In this document: one piece after another, positions 61,811-64,000 of the stretch
Layout of the letters: each line of letters opens with the position of its first letter
Position numbering within the stretch: the first letter of the stretch is position 1
Assembly: GCF_004683885.1 (NCBI RefSeq)
Contig: NZ_CP038440.1
Span: 2,328,001 to 2,392,000 of the forward strand
Length of the DNA stretch: 64,000 bases
Direction: 5' to 3'
Origin: Brevundimonas sp. MF30-B
GTDB lineage: Bacteria; Pseudomonadota; Alphaproteobacteria; Caulobacterales; Caulobacteraceae
Notes under the pieces: generated by a model
Told to the model about the DNA's origin: nothing
What the model saw: only the letters and a program-made list of their open reading frames with translations
Databases searched by the model: none
Program-made: the position numbers and the translations under genes

Positions 61811-61842
61811 TTTGCAACGATTGGTTCTGGAGCGTTGCCACC

Positions 61843-62856
61843 GTGAGTCGCAAACCCACACGTCTGGAAGACATCGCCCTTCTGGCGGGCGTCTCGATCT
61901 CCACGGCGTCGCGCGCGCTGAACGACCACCCCGCCGTCAACGACCGCACCAAACAGATTATCTGGAAGCTGGCGCGCGAGCATGACTACCCGTTTCGTCG
62001 ATACATGCCTGCGGGTCCGATCGGCGCCGAGGCGACGATCGCCTTGGTGGTTCCTCGTCCGCAGGGACGGGAAGGCCGTCTGAGCGACCCGTTCTTTCTG
62101 GAGCTTCTCGCCGGCGTGGGCGAGGCGGCCCGAGAGCGCGGCTGCGACCTGATCATGAGCCATCTGGCCCCTGCCACGTACGAGGATGTCGCGGCGGCCA
62201 TGACGACCAGCCGCGCGGATGGCGTGATCTTCCTGGGACAGAGCACGCTTCATGCGGCCTTCAACCGGATGGTCGACACGGAAGCGCGCTTCGTGGTCTG
62301 GGGCGCCGAGCTGCCAGACCAGCAGTATTGCTCGATCGGATCCGACAACATCAACGGCGGCCGTCGGGCTACGCTTCATCTCGCTCGGCTGGGTCGCAAG
62401 CGCATCGTCTTTCTGGGCGATCTCGACCCGCCCGAGGCGATGCAGCGGCACAGAGGCTATCTGGATGCTCTCGGAGAGCTGAAGGCCGGCATTGATCCGG
62501 CGCTGATCGTGGACGCCCATTTCGAGGTGGAGTCGGCCGAAGCCTCGATCGAGGCGCTGATCCGACGCGGCGTCGCGTTTGACGGCGTGGTGTGCGCCAG
62601 CGACCAGATCGCGCTTGGGGCCGTCCGGGCTTTGAAGCACGCCGGCCGTTCGGTCCCCGGCGACGTGTCGGTCATCGGCTTCGATAACGTCCCCTTCAGC
62701 CGCTACAGCAGCCCCGCCTTGTCCACCATCGCCCAGGACACGATGAAGGCCGGCCGGCTTCTGGTCTCCAAGCTGCTGGACAATGGCGGCGACACCGTCG
62801 GCCGCTCCGAGCGGGTGCCCACCGAGCTGATCGTTCGCGAAAGCTGCGGCGGCTGA
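61843..62856 (+). CDS. LacI-family transcriptional regulator of the maltodextrin cluster
   Basis: 337 residues from a GTG. An N-terminal LacI HTH (TRLEDIALLAGVSISTASRALNDHPAVNDRTKQ) and a periplasmic-binding-protein-like ligand domain with the dimer-interface segment VSVIGFDNVPFSRYSSPALSTI. It should repress the divergent GH97-MFS-GH15 genes until maltodextrins are present. It is convergent with the GH13 gene, 7 bp apart. Confidence 0.93.
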   Translation: MSRKPTRLEDIALLAGVSISTASRALNDHPAVNDRTKQIIWKLAREHDYPFRRYMPAGPIGAEATIALVVPRPQGREGRLSDPFFLELLAGVGEAARERGCDLIMSHLAPATYEDVAAAMTTSRADGVIFLGQSTLHAAFNRMVDTEARFVVWGAELPDQQYCSIGSDNINGGRRATLHLARLGRKRIVFLGDLDPPEAMQRHRGYLDALGELKAGIDPALIVDAHFEVESAEASIEALIRRGVAFDGVVCASDQIALGAVRALKHAGRSVPGDVSVIGFDNVPFSRYSSPALSTIAQDTMKAGRLLVSKLLDNGGDTVGRSERVPTELIVRESCGG

Positions 62857-62863
62857 TCCCACC

Positions 62864-64000
62864 TCAGCCGTCCCACTTCATCAAAACAGCGCCGAGGGGC
62901 GGCAGGACGTCGGAGGTTGAGCCGGCGTTGACCGCATCGACCCGTCTATAGCCGATCGGCGCCGACCAGCGCTGTTCCTCATGCGTCAGGTTGAAAGCCG
63001 CCAACATGCGCTCGCCGCTGTCTTCGCGGGTGAAAACCAGAACGGGGTCTACCGACTGCACTGTCATGTCGCCCAGCCGCAGGGCGCTGTAGGCGTGCCT
63101 CAGCGCCAGGATGCGGCGCGTGGCGTTCAGCATCGAGCCGGGATCGGCGTCCTGCTGGTCGACCGCCAGCGCGACGTGCCGATCGTCGACCGGCAGCCAC
63201 GGCTCGACGTCCGAGAAACCCGCAAAGGGCGCGTCGGCGCTCCACGGCATGGGGGTGCGTGCGCCGTCGCGGCCCAAAGTCTCCGGCCAGTTGGCGATGG
63301 CTTCAGGGTCCACGAGCCGCTCGAACGGAACCTCGCCCTGCGGCAGGCCCAACTCCTCGCCGTAATAGACGAAGACGTTGCCGCGCAGCGAAACCAGCAG
63401 CAGCATCAGCATCTCGGCCAGAGCGCGCGGATCACGGCCCTCGGCCCAGCGGGAAATGGCGCGCGGCGCATCGTGGTTTGAAAAGGTCCAGGAGGGCCAG
63501 CCTTCACCCTGGGCGCCCGGCCACATTGCGGCTCCCTTGCGCACCAGTTCGCCCGCCATACGGCCCGCGTACAGATAGAGGAACCCATAGGCGCTGTGCA
63601 GGCGGCGATCATGAGCCGTGTATTCGGCCATCTCGCGCTCGGCGTGATCGCCGCCGACCTCGGCCACGGTGAAGCGGTCGCCCGGATAGGAGTCGGTGAG
63701 TTGGCGAACGCGCGCTAGGAAGTCGGCGATGTCGGGATGCGACTGGTTGTGGATCTTGTCCTGAAAGTCGAAGGGCCGCGTGCGCTTTCCGCCCGGCGGA
63801 AGGGCGGGATTATCTTTCAGCTTCGGATCGTGCATCGAGAAGTTGATGGCGTCCAGACGGAAGCCGTCCACGCCGCGATCAAGCCAGAACCGCCCAGCCG
63901 CCAGCAGGGCGTCCTGCACCGCCGGATTGTGGCCGTTAAGCTGCGGCTGCTCGGGCAGGAAGTTGTGCATGTAGTACTGGCCGCGACGTGCATCCCAAGT
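62864..64000 (-). CDS. GH13-family alpha-glucosidase/amylase (5' part outside window)
   Basis: The frame is open through the right edge; the ATG at 63970 is internal, because ten more in-frame codons (ending GQYY) precede it. The visible part has the GH13 motifs DGFRLDAINF (nucleophile Asp), FTVAEVGG (acid/base Glu) and SNHDAPR (third acidic), in order, and a C-terminal beta domain. It is probably an alpha-1,4-glucosidase acting on maltodextrins brought in by the neighbouring transporter. Confidence 0.93.
   Translation of the reverse strand, partial: TWDARRGQYYMHNFLPEQPQLNGHNPAVQDALLAAGRFWLDRGVDGFRLDAINFSMHDPKLKDNPALPPGGKRTRPFDFQDKIHNQSHPDIADFLARVRQLTDSYPGDRFTVAEVGGDHAEREMAEYTAHDRRLHSAYGFLYLYAGRMAGELVRKGAAMWPGAQGEGWPSWTFSNHDAPRAISRWAEGRDPRALAEMLMLLLVSLRGNVFVYYGEELGLPQGEVPFERLVDPEAIANWPETLGRDGARTPMPWSADAPFAGFSDVEPWLPVDDRHVALAVDQQDADPGSMLNATRRILALRHAYSALRLGDMTVQSVDPVLVFTREDSGERMLAAFNLTHEEQRWSAPIGYRRVDAVNAGSTSDVLPPLGAVLMKWDG

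Overview
The window is high-G+C DNA, mostly on the minus strand at its left end. The gene families, codon bias and layout (type II secretion genes beside a TonB-dependent receptor and a secreted lipoprotein, a maltodextrin-type GH97/GH15/GH13/MFS/LacI cluster, many ATGA-coupled genes) point to an alphaproteobacterium of the Caulobacterales, most like Brevundimonas. That assignment is inferred from the proteins, not from a marker gene.

Layout. 1-8.6 kb: a minus-strand set running lipoprotein, TonB-dependent receptor, gspC, gspD, gspE (cut by the left edge). An 11-bp-phased triple PhoB-type half-site array lies upstream of gspC and a weaker one upstream of the lipoprotein, suggesting phosphate-starvation secretion. 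9-15.4 kb: a metal or siderophore uptake locus (binding lipoprotein, FecCD permease, ATPase; divergent TonB receptor and a DUF5829-like protein) with a perfect TGTTAT/ATAACA palindrome in the divergent promoter. 15.5-20.8 kb: RtcB RNA ligase with a leader ORF and hairpin, two secreted unknowns, MscS channel, ExoX-like exonuclease. 20.9-26.8 kb: a small mobilizable element (relaxase, MobC, candidate oriT, HTH protein, ArdC, DUF736) carrying a coupled Abi_2/HEPN plus DUF3800 pair. 27.4-38 kb: chromosomal genes including a stress group (zinc ribbon, BI-1/YccA, TerB, DUF465, TerC) whose transcription units share a conserved upstream element, plus carbonic anhydrase and an SbtA-like permease. 38.1-42.2 kb: a four-gene, translationally coupled signalling operon.

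42.3-55.3 kb is a defence-type island. It starts with an IS1182-family insertion (4-bp target duplication), a 3' tRNA-Val fragment and a tandemly duplicated lipoprotein gene. Then come an XRE repressor with an ImmA/IrrE protease, divergent from a multi-ubiquitin / E1-like / DUF6527 / unknown operon, an OLD-family ATPase-TOPRIM nuclease, and an oppositely oriented Fic plus PD-(D/E)XK-STAND NTPase operon with palindromic operators over the fic start. No E2, JAB peptidase, terminal Gly-Gly or obvious E1 catalytic cysteine is visible, so the ubiquitin-like operon is the most unusual system here.

55.7-64 kb: starch or maltodextrin catabolism (GH15 glucoamylase, MFS sugar transporter, GH97 alpha-glucosidase, divergent LacI regulator, GH13 enzyme cut by the right edge).
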